A stretch of DNA of 64,000 bases from Janthinobacterium lividum. GTDB taxonomy: Bacteria; Pseudomonadota; Gammaproteobacteria; Burkholderiales; Burkholderiaceae_D. Location: contig NZ_CP075583.1 of assembly GCF_023509035.1 (NCBI RefSeq), positions 4,712,001 to 4,776,000 on the forward strand, given 5' to 3'. Below are positions 8,443-17,018 of the stretch, piece after piece. The translations under genes and the position numbers were made by a program. How positions within the stretch are numbered: the first letter of the stretch is position 1; every line of letters begins with the position of its first letter. Below the pieces are notes generated by a model. It did no database searches and was not told the DNA's origin. It was given only the letters and a program-made list of their open reading frames with translations.

Positions 8443-9186
8443 TTGGCCTATGTAGAGCAATACCAGGAAGCGTATGGCGCCGGCGAATATGCCGCCGCCA
8501 GCGCTTGCGCGGCCGTGCTCAGCGTTGCTGAGGAGCAACAACATCTGGTGGCGTACTCCCCTCTGGTGAAACGCATCGTGCGCCAGCTCAATTCGCAGGT
8601 ATCGGGCGCCATCGACCGCGACGACATGGAACAGATCGGCCTGATGGGCTTGCTCGAAGCCTTGCGCCGCTACGGCGTGCCGGACCAGTCGTTCGGCAGC
8701 TATGCCAGCCTGCGCATCCGTGGCGCCATCCTCGATGAATTGCGGCGCCAGGACTGGCGTCCGCGCGCCGTGCGCCAGGAAAGCCACCGCCTGCGCGACA
8801 GCGTGCGCGCCCTGACCCGGCGCCTGGGGCGCGAACCGCTGGAGGCGGAAATCATGGCGGCCCTGAAACTGACGCCGGAAGCTTTTCAGGAATACCAGCT
8901 GGCGGAAAACGCCGAGCTGATCGCCAGTTTTGACGAAGTGCTGCAGGAAAGCCTGGGGCAAGCCGACAGCGCACCGAGCCCGGAAGAGCAATTGATGGTG
9001 CGGCGCAGCCTGGAACAGGCGCTGCGCACGCTGGACGAACGGGAACAGCGCGTGGTGCAGATGTATTACGAATTCGAATTGAGCTACAAAGAAATTGCCG
9101 CCGTGCTGGACCTGAGCGACGCCCGCGTCTGCCAATTGAACAAGACGGCGCTGGGCAAGATGAAAACCATGCTGCAAGACGCATAG
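8443..9186 (+). CDS. fliA: Flagellar sigma factor 28 (FliA)
   Basis: FliA directs RNA polymerase to late flagellar promoters (flagellin, motor, chemotaxis) and is held inactive by FlgM until the hook is finished. Region 2 is seen (YSPLVKRIVRQL, DRDDMEQIGLMGLLEALRRY, FGSYASLRIRGAILDELR), region 3 (LTRRLGREPLEAEIMAAL) and the region 4 helix-turn-helix (SYKEIAAVLDLSDARVCQL). Start: TTG 8443 has GGGAG five bases upstream, whereas the GTG at 8431 has no ribosome site, so I prefer TTG (247 aa). Its antagonist flgM is 2 kb downstream. Confidence 0.94.
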   Translation: MAYVEQYQEAYGAGEYAAASACAAVLSVAEEQQHLVAYSPLVKRIVRQLNSQVSGAIDRDDMEQIGLMGLLEALRRYGVPDQSFGSYASLRIRGAILDELRRQDWRPRAVRQESHRLRDSVRALTRRLGREPLEAEIMAALKLTPEAFQEYQLAENAELIASFDEVLQESLGQADSAPSPEEQLMVRRSLEQALRTLDEREQRVVQMYYEFELSYKEIAAVLDLSDARVCQLNKTALGKMKTMLQDA

Positions 9187-9210
9187 GTTTCAGCAATAGT
9201 TTCAGCAATA
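9187..9210 (+). repeat. Tandem 12-bp direct repeat between fliA and motA
   Basis: The unit GTTTCAGCAATA occurs twice back to back right after the fliA stop. It looks like a simple slip duplication in the short fliA-motA spacer. I see no regulatory motif in it. Confidence 0.8.
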
Positions 9211-9254
9211 CCCATCAAATTGACGCAGCACAATGACGCAGAAAGGCAGTTGAC

Positions 9255-10168
9255 ATGGTAATTATCGGTATCTTAATCGTGATGGGATGTGTATTCGGAG
9301 GCTTCGCCCTGATGGGCGGCACCGTCCACGCGATCTGGCAACCGGTCGAGTTGATCATCATCATCGGCGCCGCCGTCGGCGCCCTGGTGCTGGGCAACCC
9401 CAAGCATGTACTCGGTGAAATGCTGCACCAGATGCGCAAGATCGTCACGCACAAGAAGCAAGGCTCGGAATTCCAGCGCCAGTTGCTGCTGCTGATGTAT
9501 GAACTGCTACAAACGGCCGCCGGCGGTCTGAAGGCGCTCGACGCCCACGTCGAGGCGCCGCGCGAAAGCGCCCTGTTCCAGCGCTATCCGCTGGTGCTGG
9601 AAGAGCCGAAGCTGCTGGCCTTCATCGTCGACAACTTCCGTTTGATGGCGATGGGCAAGATCAACGCGCATGAGCTAGAAGGCGTGCTGGAGCAGGAACT
9701 GGAAGCCATCCACGACGAATTGCTGCAACCGTCGAAATCCCTGCACAAGATCGCCGAAGCCATGCCCGGTTTCGGTATCCTGGCCGCCGTTCTGGGCATC
9801 GTGATGGCCATGAATTCCGTGGCCGACGGCGCCGATGCGGCAGAAATTTCGGAAAAAGTGGGCGCCGCCATGGTCGGTACCTTCATCGGCATCTTTTTTG
9901 CTACGGCGTGCTCGATCCGATGTGCAATATGATGAAACAGCTGGTGGGCGAGGAAGGCTCGACCATGGAATGCGTGAAGGTCGTGCTGGTCACGCACGTG
10001 GCGGGCAAACCGCCCCTGCTGGCCATCGATGCGGGCCGCCGCCTGGTGCAGCTGAACATCAAGCCTAGCTTCGCCCAGCTGGAAAGCTGGATCAATGCGC
10101 TGGAAGATGGCGGCGCCGAACAAGAGCAAGGCCAAGGCCGGGGAGGCCGCCGTGCTAAAGCCGCATGA
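9255..10168 (+). CDS. motA: Flagellar stator protein MotA, frame disrupted by one base
   Basis: MotA is the stator subunit that with MotB forms the proton channel driving rotation. The N-terminus (MVIIGILIVMGCVFGGFALMGG and ELIIIIGAAVGALVLGN) gives membrane helices 1 and 2; MPGFGILAAVLGIVMAM and AMVGTFIGIFF give helices 3 and 4. At the T6 run 9894-9899 the frame is lost: the first frame stops at 9932, while the family-typical continuation (YGVLDPMCNMMKQLVGEEGS) is in the next frame to 10168. One added base at the T run gives one uninterrupted protein of about 304 aa. A sequencing error is the simplest reading; a real motA mutation would make the cell non-motile unless a second stator exists. 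Confidence 0.9.
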
Positions 10169-11156
10169 GAAACATGAACAGGCCATCATCAAGCGTGCCG
10201 GTCGCAAGCACGACGACGATGGCCATGGCGGCGCCTGGAAAGTAGCGTTCGCCGACTTTTGCCTGGCCCTGCTGTCGCTCTTCCTCGTGCTGTGGCTGAT
10301 GGCTGCGCGCGAGCAGCAGGCGATGAAGGAAATCATGATGGACGCGTCGGCAGGCAGCCGCCAGGGCGAAGGCCAGGGCGTCATGCCGGAACAGAAAGGC
10401 GGTCCGCGCGGCAGCCTGATCGAGCGTTTCCCCATGCCCCGCAAGGGCACGGGCGACACGCGCACGGAAGGCAAGCAGATGCAGGACGGCAAGGCCGGCG
10501 CCGCGCCGCAAAACCAGACCAAGGTCAGCTACCAGTCGCCGGAAGACTTGATGGCCCTGTCGCGGGCGCTCGACAAGCTCAGCGACGAAGCGGGACTGAA
10601 AAGCAATTTACAATCCGTGATCACGCCGTACGGCTTGCGCGTCATGCTGCACGATACGGACAAGCAAGGCATGTTCGTGCGCGGCAGTGCCGTACCGACC
10701 GACCGTTTCCGCAAGCTGCTGCGCCAGATGGGCCCCGTGTTTGCGCAAATGGAAAATCAGATGCTGATCGTCGGCCACACGGACTCGATGCAATACGCCA
10801 ATACCGGCTACGAAGGCTTTTCGAACTGGACCCTGTCGGCCAACCGCGCCATGTCGGCGCGCGCGCAATTGCTGATCGGCAGCATGAGTCCGGACAGCGT
10901 GCTGCAAGTGGTGGGCATGGCCGACCGCGCGCCGCTGGACGTAAAAAATGCCAGCGCCGGCATCAATCGACGCATCGAACTGTTAATATTGACGCGTGGC
11001 CAGGCCGACAGCATCGCCGCCATGTTCGGCATGGCCGGACAAAAGGCGCAGGGCGAAGAGCTGCAGGTGGGTGAGCCGGACTCGGGCACTTTGCAACGTC
11101 TGCGCGAGAAACTGGGCCTGCCCGCAAAGAAGGAGCGCGATGAGCATGCAAATTAA
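10107..11156 (+). CDS. motB: Flagellar stator protein MotB
   Basis: MotB anchors the stator to peptidoglycan and carries the proton-binding aspartate. It is 349 aa from ATG 10107. A charged N-terminus is followed by one membrane helix, WKVAFADFCLALLSLFLVLW, whose Asp in FADF corresponds to the essential Asp32 of E. coli. After a linker comes the OmpA-like peptidoglycan-binding domain (LIVGHTDSMQYAN, NWTLSANRAMSARAQL, ADRAPLDVKNASAGINRRIEL). The start lies inside the last 62 nt of motA. The upstream ATG 10095 is possible but lacks support. Confidence 0.95.
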   Translation: MAAPNKSKAKAGEAAVLKPHEKHEQAIIKRAGRKHDDDGHGGAWKVAFADFCLALLSLFLVLWLMAAREQQAMKEIMMDASAGSRQGEGQGVMPEQKGGPRGSLIERFPMPRKGTGDTRTEGKQMQDGKAGAAPQNQTKVSYQSPEDLMALSRALDKLSDEAGLKSNLQSVITPYGLRVMLHDTDKQGMFVRGSAVPTDRFRKLLRQMGPVFAQMENQMLIVGHTDSMQYANTGYEGFSNWTLSANRAMSARAQLLIGSMSPDSVLQVVGMADRAPLDVKNASAGINRRIELLILTRGQADSIAAMFGMAGQKAQGEELQVGEPDSGTLQRLREKLGLPAKKERDEHAN

Positions 11157-11463
11157 GGGCAAGGGACAACGTATGAAAATCTCCTCCGGCAATACCGGCG
11201 CTGCCGTACGCAGCAGCGCCGTCGCGCCGGCCGAGGCGATCGCCGAGAACGCGGGCGCCGCGGGCGCCATGGGTGGCTCGTCGGCCGGGGCGGAACTGCA
11301 ATCGGCCGTGCTGCAACCGGCCATGGCCGCCCTGCGTGCCATGCCCGAGATCGACCACGAGCGCGTGGCGATGTTGCGCGATGCGCTGGCCAAGGGCGAA
11401 TTGCCGTTCGATCCATCGAAATTGGCAGGCTTGATCCAGCGTTTCCACGGCGGCGAGTCGTGA
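11140..11463 (+). CDS. flgM: Anti-sigma-28 factor FlgM
   Basis: FlgM binds FliA and is exported once the hook is complete, releasing late gene expression. From ATG 11140 (AGGAG five bases upstream) it is 107 aa; a start at ATG 11173 is also possible. The N-terminus is flexible and Ala/Gly-rich, and the C-terminal FliA-binding helix region reads DHERVAMLRDALAKGELPFD then PSKLAGLIQRF, the family signature. It overlaps motB by 17 nt and flgN by 4 nt. Being in the motAB operon rather than alone with flgA is a local arrangement. Confidence 0.92.
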   Translation: MSMQIKGKGQRMKISSGNTGAAVRSSAVAPAEAIAENAGAAGAMGGSSAGAELQSAVLQPAMAALRAMPEIDHERVAMLRDALAKGELPFDPSKLAGLIQRFHGGES

Positions 11464-11900
11464 CCGCGCCGCGCAAGGGCATCACGCGCCAGGAAGCCGT
11501 GCGCCGCGTGCTGCAAGGCATGGCGGATGACCGCGCCGGCTATGCCGCCCTGCAAACCTTGCTGGAAGAGCAATTCCAGGCCACCTTGCACCACCAGAGC
11601 GCGCAGTTGACGACGCTGGCCGACCAGGTCATCGCCGCCGTCGAACCGCTCGATGCGCGCCGCCGCCAGCGGGTCAGCCTCGTCACCGCCCTGCTGGGTC
11701 CGCAAGGCGATATGCCACAATTGTTTGCGCTGTTGCAAGAAGACGCGCGCGCCACCGCCGAGCGCGACTGGGCCGCGCTCGAGCAGATGGTGCTTGAATG
11801 CAAGCGCCTGAATGCCCGCAACAGTGATTTATTAACAGAGCAGTACAGCATCATGCAGCGCGTGCTGCATGGCGAGGAAGATACCTATGCGCCAGGCTGA
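11460..11900 (+). CDS. flgN: Export chaperone FlgN for FlgK and FlgL
   Basis: FlgN is the cytoplasmic chaperone that escorts the hook-filament junction proteins FlgK and FlgL. It is 146 aa from GTG 11460, whose GTGA overlaps the flgM stop. The sequence is helical and contains LQTLLEEQFQATLHHQSAQL early and RDWAALEQMVLECKRLNARN late; the latter is the NxxNG-like conserved end of FlgN proteins in variant form. The flgM-flgN pairing is standard. Confidence 0.9.
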   Translation: MTAPRKGITRQEAVRRVLQGMADDRAGYAALQTLLEEQFQATLHHQSAQLTTLADQVIAAVEPLDARRRQRVSLVTALLGPQGDMPQLFALLQEDARATAERDWAALEQMVLECKRLNARNSDLLTEQYSIMQRVLHGEEDTYAPG

Positions 11901-12639
11901 TTTCCTGACCACCCGCGCCACGGCGGCGACACCATCGACGGCGGCCACGTCCGCCGTGCAAAGCAATATGCGCGCCACCGACGCCACCAGTTCCAGCGGC
12001 AACTTCAGCAGTGTGTTCCGGCAAGTACAGGGCGAAGTGGCCCGCTTCATCGAACAGGGTGGCGGCAACGCCACCAGCCTGAGCCCGCAGGGCCGCGCCT
12101 ACCTGGAACAGAGCCAGCCCGTGAATGTGCTGGGCAGCATCAACCAGGGCGGAGAGATCGGCGAAGTGCAGCAACAATTTCTTGCCTCGATCAAGCCATG
12201 GACGGAAGAAACGGGCGCGCGCCTGGGCGTGGCGCCGGAAATCGTCGCCGCCCACGCGGCGCTGGAATCGGGCTGGGGCCAGCGTACGCTGCGCCAGGGC
12301 ACGGGCGCGGACACGAATAACCTGTTCGGCATCAAGGCCGGCAGCAAATGGCAGGGCGACGTGGCCAGCAACCTGACCACCGAATACGAAGCGGGCAGCG
12401 GCACGGCCCTGAAGAAAACCGAGCGCTTCCGCAGCTACCCCGACCAGGCCAGCGCCTTCCGCGACTATGCGCAAGTGCTGCTGGACAATCCCCGCTACCG
12501 CGCCGCCCTGAACACGGGTGCCGATGCAGGCGCCTTCGCGCAAGGCCTGGCCCGTGGCGGCTATGCCACCGACCCGAACTACGCCGCCAAGCTGACGCAG
12601 CTGGCGACGCGTTTGCAGCGCACGGCCGCCGCAGACTGA
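11887..12639 (+). CDS. Flagellar muramidase: C-terminal half of FlgJ as a separate gene
   Basis: This is a 250-aa protein with a GH73 glucosaminidase-type domain (about residues 95-240): APEIVAAHAALESGWGQRTL with the catalytic Glu in ALESGWG, then NNLFGIKAG, TTEYEAG and RFRSYPDQASAFRDYAQVL. In most beta-proteobacteria this domain is fused to the rod-cap domain in FlgJ; here the rod-cap FlgJ is a separate 130-aa gene at 19603. Before the domain lies a 90-residue region without a recognisable secretion signal, so it is probably exported by the flagellar apparatus. Start ATG 11887 has GAGGAAG upstream and lies in the flgN end; ATG 11869 is the alternative. Confidence 0.88.
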   Translation: MRQADFLTTRATAATPSTAATSAVQSNMRATDATSSSGNFSSVFRQVQGEVARFIEQGGGNATSLSPQGRAYLEQSQPVNVLGSINQGGEIGEVQQQFLASIKPWTEETGARLGVAPEIVAAHAALESGWGQRTLRQGTGADTNNLFGIKAGSKWQGDVASNLTTEYEAGSGTALKKTERFRSYPDQASAFRDYAQVLLDNPRYRAALNTGADAGAFAQGLARGGYATDPNYAAKLTQLATRLQRTAAAD

Positions 12640-12646
12640 TCTCTCC

Positions 12647-13408
12647 TTAACGGCCGGGAATGTCGGCCGGTTCCACCACGCCCGCATCGACCACCCTGGC
12701 GCGTATCACCGTGCCGCTGGTGGCGTTGCGCACGCGAATCACCTCGCCCAGCGCGCCCGGATCCATCGCTTCGCCGGCCATGCTCACTTCCACCTGCTCC
12801 TTGCGCGCCACGATATTGACCGCACTGCCCCGCTTGATCAACACGGGCGACGCCAGTTGCCCTTGCCGCAGTACTTCGCCGGCACGCAAGCTGCGCCGGC
12901 TCGACAGGCCAACGGCGCCAGGCAAGGAAGCAATACTGTCGGGCACCATCGTCACGTCGCGCCGCGCCAGGGTCATGTCGCCCGCCTGCAAGGGCGTATT
13001 CGCCGTGACGGGGGCGCTGGTGACGGCCACCTGGGCCGTGATGCTGCCGCGCGCCAGCATTTCATAGCGCCAACCGTTGCTTCCAGGACACACTGCAACA
13101 AAGCGCATGCGTTGCGCCGAACGGCTGTCCGCCGTTTCCAGCGCGACGGGCGCCGCGCACGCCGGCACGGGGCGCGTGCTTTTTACCACGGCCACTTGAA
13201 ACTGCGGTTCCAGCAATCCCGCCGAGGCTGCCTGCTGCGCCAACTGCTCGCGCGCCAATTGTTCCACACGCGAAAATATATTGTCGGCTGGCAATTCTGC
13301 GCGTCCTGCACTACTATATAGGCTGGTCAGTAAAAAGAGGCCCGGAAGCAGTATGTGACGACATTGCGCCTTGTTCCACATCACGGAATAGTTCTCAAAG
13401 TAAATCAT
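12647..13408 (-). CDS. flgA: P-ring assembly chaperone FlgA
   Basis: FlgA is a periplasmic chaperone needed to polymerise FlgI into the P ring. It is 253 aa with an N-terminal signal peptide (HILLPGLFLLTSLYSSAGRA). The C-terminal SAF-like domains are seen in NTPLQAGDMTLARRDVTMV, RRSLRAGEVLRQGQLASP and VIRVRNATSGTVIRARVVD, the classic FlgA ending. It is transcribed divergently from flgB, with about 140 bp between them, and converges with the muramidase gene. Confidence 0.94.
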   Translation of the reverse strand: MIYFENYSVMWNKAQCRHILLPGLFLLTSLYSSAGRAELPADNIFSRVEQLAREQLAQQAASAGLLEPQFQVAVVKSTRPVPACAAPVALETADSRSAQRMRFVAVCPGSNGWRYEMLARGSITAQVAVTSAPVTANTPLQAGDMTLARRDVTMVPDSIASLPGAVGLSSRRSLRAGEVLRQGQLASPVLIKRGSAVNIVARKEQVEVSMAGEAMDPGALGEVIRVRNATSGTVIRARVVDAGVVEPADIPGR

Positions 13409-13548
13409 TGCTAACCTTAATCAAAGATACTGAAGCGGCATGACCTTACCATGCGTCAACATGACCAGGCTGGGATTTTACCTCTGTACCACCTATTTTC
13501 TGGCCCGAACCGCAAAAAGCACGATCGAATTCAACACAAAGGATGACC

Positions 13549-13911
13549 ATGGGGATTAATTTCAAGGATGCGCTGGGCGTGCACGCCGATGCACTCGCGC
13601 TGCGTGCCGACCGTACACGCGTACTGGCCGCCAACATCGCCAATGAAAACACGCCCGGCTTCCAGGCCATGGACATGGATTTCGGCAGCGCCCTGCAACA
13701 GTTGCAGGACAACGAGGCCGGCCTGTTGTCGACCGATGATGATGCCAGCGCCCTGTACCGCGTCCCCTACCACCCTAGCCGCGACGGCAACACCGTCGAA
13801 ATCGGCGTGGAGCAGGCGGCGTTCTCGCAGAATGCCACCGACTTCCAGACCAGCCTGACTTTCGTCAACATGAAACTGAAGGGTCTGTCCAAGGCCATTT
13901 CCGGACAATAA
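13549..13911 (+). CDS. flgB: Flagellar proximal rod protein FlgB
   Basis: FlgB is one of the proximal rod subunits. It is 120 aa from ATG 13549, which has AGGA (13540-13543) at good spacing; ATG 13543 overlaps that site. The rod motif is seen in ALALRADRTRVLAANIANEN followed by TPGFQAMDMDF, and the C-terminal helix is TSLTFVNMKLKGLSKAISGQ. It opens the flgBCDEFGHIJKL run. Confidence 0.96.
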   Translation: MGINFKDALGVHADALALRADRTRVLAANIANENTPGFQAMDMDFGSALQQLQDNEAGLLSTDDDASALYRVPYHPSRDGNTVEIGVEQAAFSQNATDFQTSLTFVNMKLKGLSKAISGQ

Positions 13912-13919
13912 GGATCAGC

Positions 13920-14336
13920 ATGAGCTTCCAGGATATTTCCAAGATCGCCGGTTCGGCGATGGCGGCGCAAACCGTGCGCCTCAATACCATCGCCAGCAAC
14001 CTGGCCAATGCCGATTCCGTTGCCGGCTCCGAAGGTGAAACCTATCGCGCGCGCAAACCCGTGTTTGCGGCCGTGATGGACGGCCCAGGCGCCAGCGGCG
14101 CCGGTGGAAGAGTACAGGTACTCGACGTGGTGCAAAGCGATGAGCCTCTGCGCAAGGTCTATGAACCGGGCCACCCGATGGCCAATGCCGATGGCATGGT
14201 GTTCTACCCCAACGTCAATCAGGTAGCCGAGATGACCGACATGATGTCGGCGTCGCGCGCGTTTGAAACAAATGTCGAAGTTCTGGGCCGCATCAAATCG
14301 ATGCAGCAATCGCTCCTCAAATTAGGTGAAGCATAA
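13920..14336 (+). CDS. flgC: Flagellar proximal rod protein FlgC
   Basis: FlgC is a proximal rod subunit of 138 aa. The N-terminal rod signature AAQTVRLNTIASNLANADSV and the C-terminal signature DMMSASRAFETNVEVLGRIK are both complete. It starts 8 nt after flgB with AGGA upstream and is followed 3 nt later by flgD. Confidence 0.97.
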   Translation: MSFQDISKIAGSAMAAQTVRLNTIASNLANADSVAGSEGETYRARKPVFAAVMDGPGASGAGGRVQVLDVVQSDEPLRKVYEPGHPMANADGMVFYPNVNQVAEMTDMMSASRAFETNVEVLGRIKSMQQSLLKLGEA

Positions 14337-14339
14337 TCC

Positions 14340-14993
14340 ATGGAAACCAATCTCTTTACTAATAACACCAGCGGCAGCAATAGCAACAGCAATGCCGTCA
14401 AGTCGCAAAGCAATGCCACCCAGGATATGTTCACCAAATTGCTGGTCGCGCAGATCAAGAACCAGGATCCCCTCGCGCCGACCGATCCGAGCCAGTTCGT
14501 CAATCAATTGACGCAACAGGCGCAGACGGAAGCGATGCAAAACCTGTCGGCGCTGACCAGCGCCAATGCCAGCGTGCTGCAATCGATGCAGGTACTGGCT
14601 TTGGGCGCGCAAGTGGGCTCCGAAGTCATGGTCAACAGCGAAACGGTCCAGCTCGACAAGAGCAAGGTCAGCGGCACCATTGCGCTGGCGGCCAGCACCA
14701 CCAAGACCACCGTCACCCTGAAAGGGCTGGACGACAAGGAATACAAGATCGAACTGGGCGCCAAATCGCCCGGCACGGTGCCGTTCACCATCGATCCCGT
14801 GGCCCTGGGCTTGCCTGCTGGCACCTACAGCATGAAGGTCAGCACCAGCGGCGCCGAAAAACCAACGGTCGACATCGCAGGCAAGCTTAACAGCGTGCGC
14901 CTGTCGTCCGGCGGCAGCATGATTTTGAGCGTGTCGAACCTGGGCGAAGTCAACCCTGGCGCGATCACCGGCTTTAACGGCAAGACGGCCTGA
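14340..14993 (+). CDS. flgD: Hook capping protein FlgD
   Basis: FlgD forms the temporary cap that guides hook assembly. It is 217 aa. The N-terminal conserved part MFTKLLVAQIKNQDPLAPTD followed by SQFVNQLTQ is diagnostic; the rest has the Ig-like/tudor-like fold pattern (VTLKGLDDKEYKIEL, LPAGTYSMKVSTSG). It ends with VNPGAITGFNGKTA, where many relatives read I. It sits between flgC and flgE as usual. Confidence 0.96.
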   Translation: METNLFTNNTSGSNSNSNAVKSQSNATQDMFTKLLVAQIKNQDPLAPTDPSQFVNQLTQQAQTEAMQNLSALTSANASVLQSMQVLALGAQVGSEVMVNSETVQLDKSKVSGTIALAASTTKTTVTLKGLDDKEYKIELGAKSPGTVPFTIDPVALGLPAGTYSMKVSTSGAEKPTVDIAGKLNSVRLSSGGSMILSVSNLGEVNPGAITGFNGKTA

Positions 14994-15051
14994 TCCGCTC
15001 GCCCCTTCGTTTCCTGCACACTAATCTCGTCCTTCACTAAAGGAAGTCAAC

Positions 15052-16230
15052 ATGAGTTTCGACATCGCCCTGTCCGGTATCCAATCCATCAACCAACAGT
15101 TGAACAGCACCAGTAACAATATCGCCAATGCCGGCACCTACGGCTTCAAGAGCAGCCGCGCCAACTTTTCGGCCATGTACGCCGGTTCGCGCGCCACGGG
15201 GACGGAAATCGGCTCGATCACGCAAAGCATGTCGCTCAATGGCGGCGTACTGAACACGGGCCGCGCGCTCGACGCGGCCATCGATGGCCGTGGCTACTTC
15301 GTCACGCGCGATGCGCAAAACACCATGACCTTCAGCCGGGTCGGCATTTTTTCGGCCAGCAATGAAGGCAAGCTGATCGACTCGAACGGCCGCCTGGTGC
15401 AAGGTTATGCCGCCGTCAAAGGCAGCACCACCCTGGGTACCATGGGCGACATGAACATTCCCACGGGCCAGATTCCCGCCGTGGCGTCGACCAAGCTGGC
15501 GTATGCCGCCAATATGTCGTCCGAATGGACCGTCAAGACCGTACCCTTCAACAAGACTAGCGAACTGAGCTACAACAGCGCCAAGTCCTCGATCGTCTAC
15601 GATTCGCTGGGCGGCAAGCACTCGCTGGGTCAGTACTTTGTCAAGACGGCTGCGGGCGTGGACGTGCACTACACCTTCGACAATACCGATGTGACGCCGG
15701 TGACGAGCATGACCTTCGACACGAACGGCAAGCTGGTGACCGGCACGGCTGCCACGCCAGTGCTGCCGACGCCACCTGGCGCCGCAGCGATGTCGATCGC
15801 CATCGACTACACGGGCACCACCCAGTTCGCTGGCGAATCCACCACCTCGACCGACCGCGCAGACGGTTATGCCTCGGGCACCTACACAGGCGTGGAACTG
15901 GCCGATGACGGCTCCGTCGTGGCGAAATACACGAACGGCCAAAAGCAAAGCATCGGCGTGATCGCCCTGGCTACCTTCCCCGACGAAGGCGCGTTGACGG
16001 CCGTCAACGATACCAGCTGGGTCGCCTCGACCACCTCCGGCACCCCCATGTTTGACCGTCCGGGCGTCGGCATGGCCGGCAAACTGACGACGAGCTCGCT
16101 GGAACAGTCGAACGTCGACATCACCTCCGAACTGGTGGGCCTGATGACGTCGCAGCGTAACTACCAGGCCAACTCGAAGGTCATCTCGACCGAGAACGCC
16201 ATGCTGCAATCGCTGATGCAAGCGCTGTAA
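15052..16230 (+). CDS. flgE: Flagellar hook protein FlgE
   Basis: FlgE polymerises into the hook. It is 392 aa with the N-terminal D0 helix (ALSGIQSINQQLNSTSNNIA, then NAGTYGFKSSRANF) and the C-terminal D0 helix (LTTSSLEQSNVDITSELVGL, then MTSQRNYQANSKVIST and MLQSLMQAL). The middle carries the FlgE D2 part (AYAANMSSEWTVKTVPFN). AGGAAG lies upstream of the start. No truncation is seen. Confidence 0.97.
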   Translation: MSFDIALSGIQSINQQLNSTSNNIANAGTYGFKSSRANFSAMYAGSRATGTEIGSITQSMSLNGGVLNTGRALDAAIDGRGYFVTRDAQNTMTFSRVGIFSASNEGKLIDSNGRLVQGYAAVKGSTTLGTMGDMNIPTGQIPAVASTKLAYAANMSSEWTVKTVPFNKTSELSYNSAKSSIVYDSLGGKHSLGQYFVKTAAGVDVHYTFDNTDVTPVTSMTFDTNGKLVTGTAATPVLPTPPGAAAMSIAIDYTGTTQFAGESTTSTDRADGYASGTYTGVELADDGSVVAKYTNGQKQSIGVIALATFPDEGALTAVNDTSWVASTTSGTPMFDRPGVGMAGKLTTSSLEQSNVDITSELVGLMTSQRNYQANSKVISTENAMLQSLMQAL

Positions 16231-16256
16231 TCCACGAGACGCAAAGGTAAAGAGCA

Positions 16257-16985
16257 ATGGATGCGCTGATTTATACCGCCATGAGCGGGGCCGACCGTGC
16301 CCTGCGGGCACAGCAGGTACACGCCAACAACCTGGCCAACATCGAGACGGGCGGCTTTCGCGCCAACCTGGAAGTGTCCACTGCCCAGCCGTTGCAAAAC
16401 GGCTATGGCTACGACGACCGCCACATGACGCAGACGCAGTCGAGCGCCATCGGTACGCGCACGGGCGCCATCAAGGAAACGGGACGCGAACTCGACGTGG
16501 CAGTCACGGGCCCCGGCTTTCTCGCGGTACAGTGGCAAAACGGCGAAGCCTACACGCGCGCCGGCGCCATGGACCTCGATGAAACGGGCGCACTGACCAT
16601 CAACGGCCGGCCCGTGCTGGGCGAAGGCGGTCCGATCACGATTCCCGAGCACACCAGCCTGTCGATCGGCGCCGATGGCACGATTTCCATCCAAGTGCCT
16701 GGCACTGCGCAAATGCAGACGGTCGACAAGCTCAAGCTGGTCAACGCCGAAGCGGGCGAGCTGACCAAGAACGAGGCGGGCCTGATCGTGGCGCGCGGCG
16801 GCGAAGACTTGCAAGCTGATCCGACGGTACGTATCCGTGACCGCCACCTGGAAGGCAGCAACGTTTCGGCCGTCGAGGAAATGGTCGCCACCATGAGCCT
16901 GAACCGCAGTTTCGAAATGCAGATGAAAGTATTCAAGGCCAGCGATTCCATGACGGAATCGGGTAACCGCCTGCTGGGCGCCTAA
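16257..16985 (+). CDS. flgF: Flagellar proximal rod protein FlgF
   Basis: FlgF is a proximal rod subunit of 242 aa. The N-terminus MDALIYTAMSGADRALRAQQ followed by VHANNLANIETGGFRANL is the family signature, as is the C-terminal VSAVEEMVATMSLNRSFEMQ. A FlgF/FlgG type central hook-basal body domain is seen (ETGRELDVAVTGPGFLAVQ). It is preceded by AAAGGTAAAG and followed by flgG. Confidence 0.96.
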   Translation: MDALIYTAMSGADRALRAQQVHANNLANIETGGFRANLEVSTAQPLQNGYGYDDRHMTQTQSSAIGTRTGAIKETGRELDVAVTGPGFLAVQWQNGEAYTRAGAMDLDETGALTINGRPVLGEGGPITIPEHTSLSIGADGTISIQVPGTAQMQTVDKLKLVNAEAGELTKNEAGLIVARGGEDLQADPTVRIRDRHLEGSNVSAVEEMVATMSLNRSFEMQMKVFKASDSMTESGNRLLGA

Positions 16986-17018
16986 GCCCAACGCCAATCT
17001 ATTACTAGGAGTAAAACC

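Noticed and set aside
13409..13548. Sigma-54 promoter (TGGCCCG...CGCA) in front of flgB
   Set aside because: The GG and GC elements are two bases too close together for a sigma-54 promoter.
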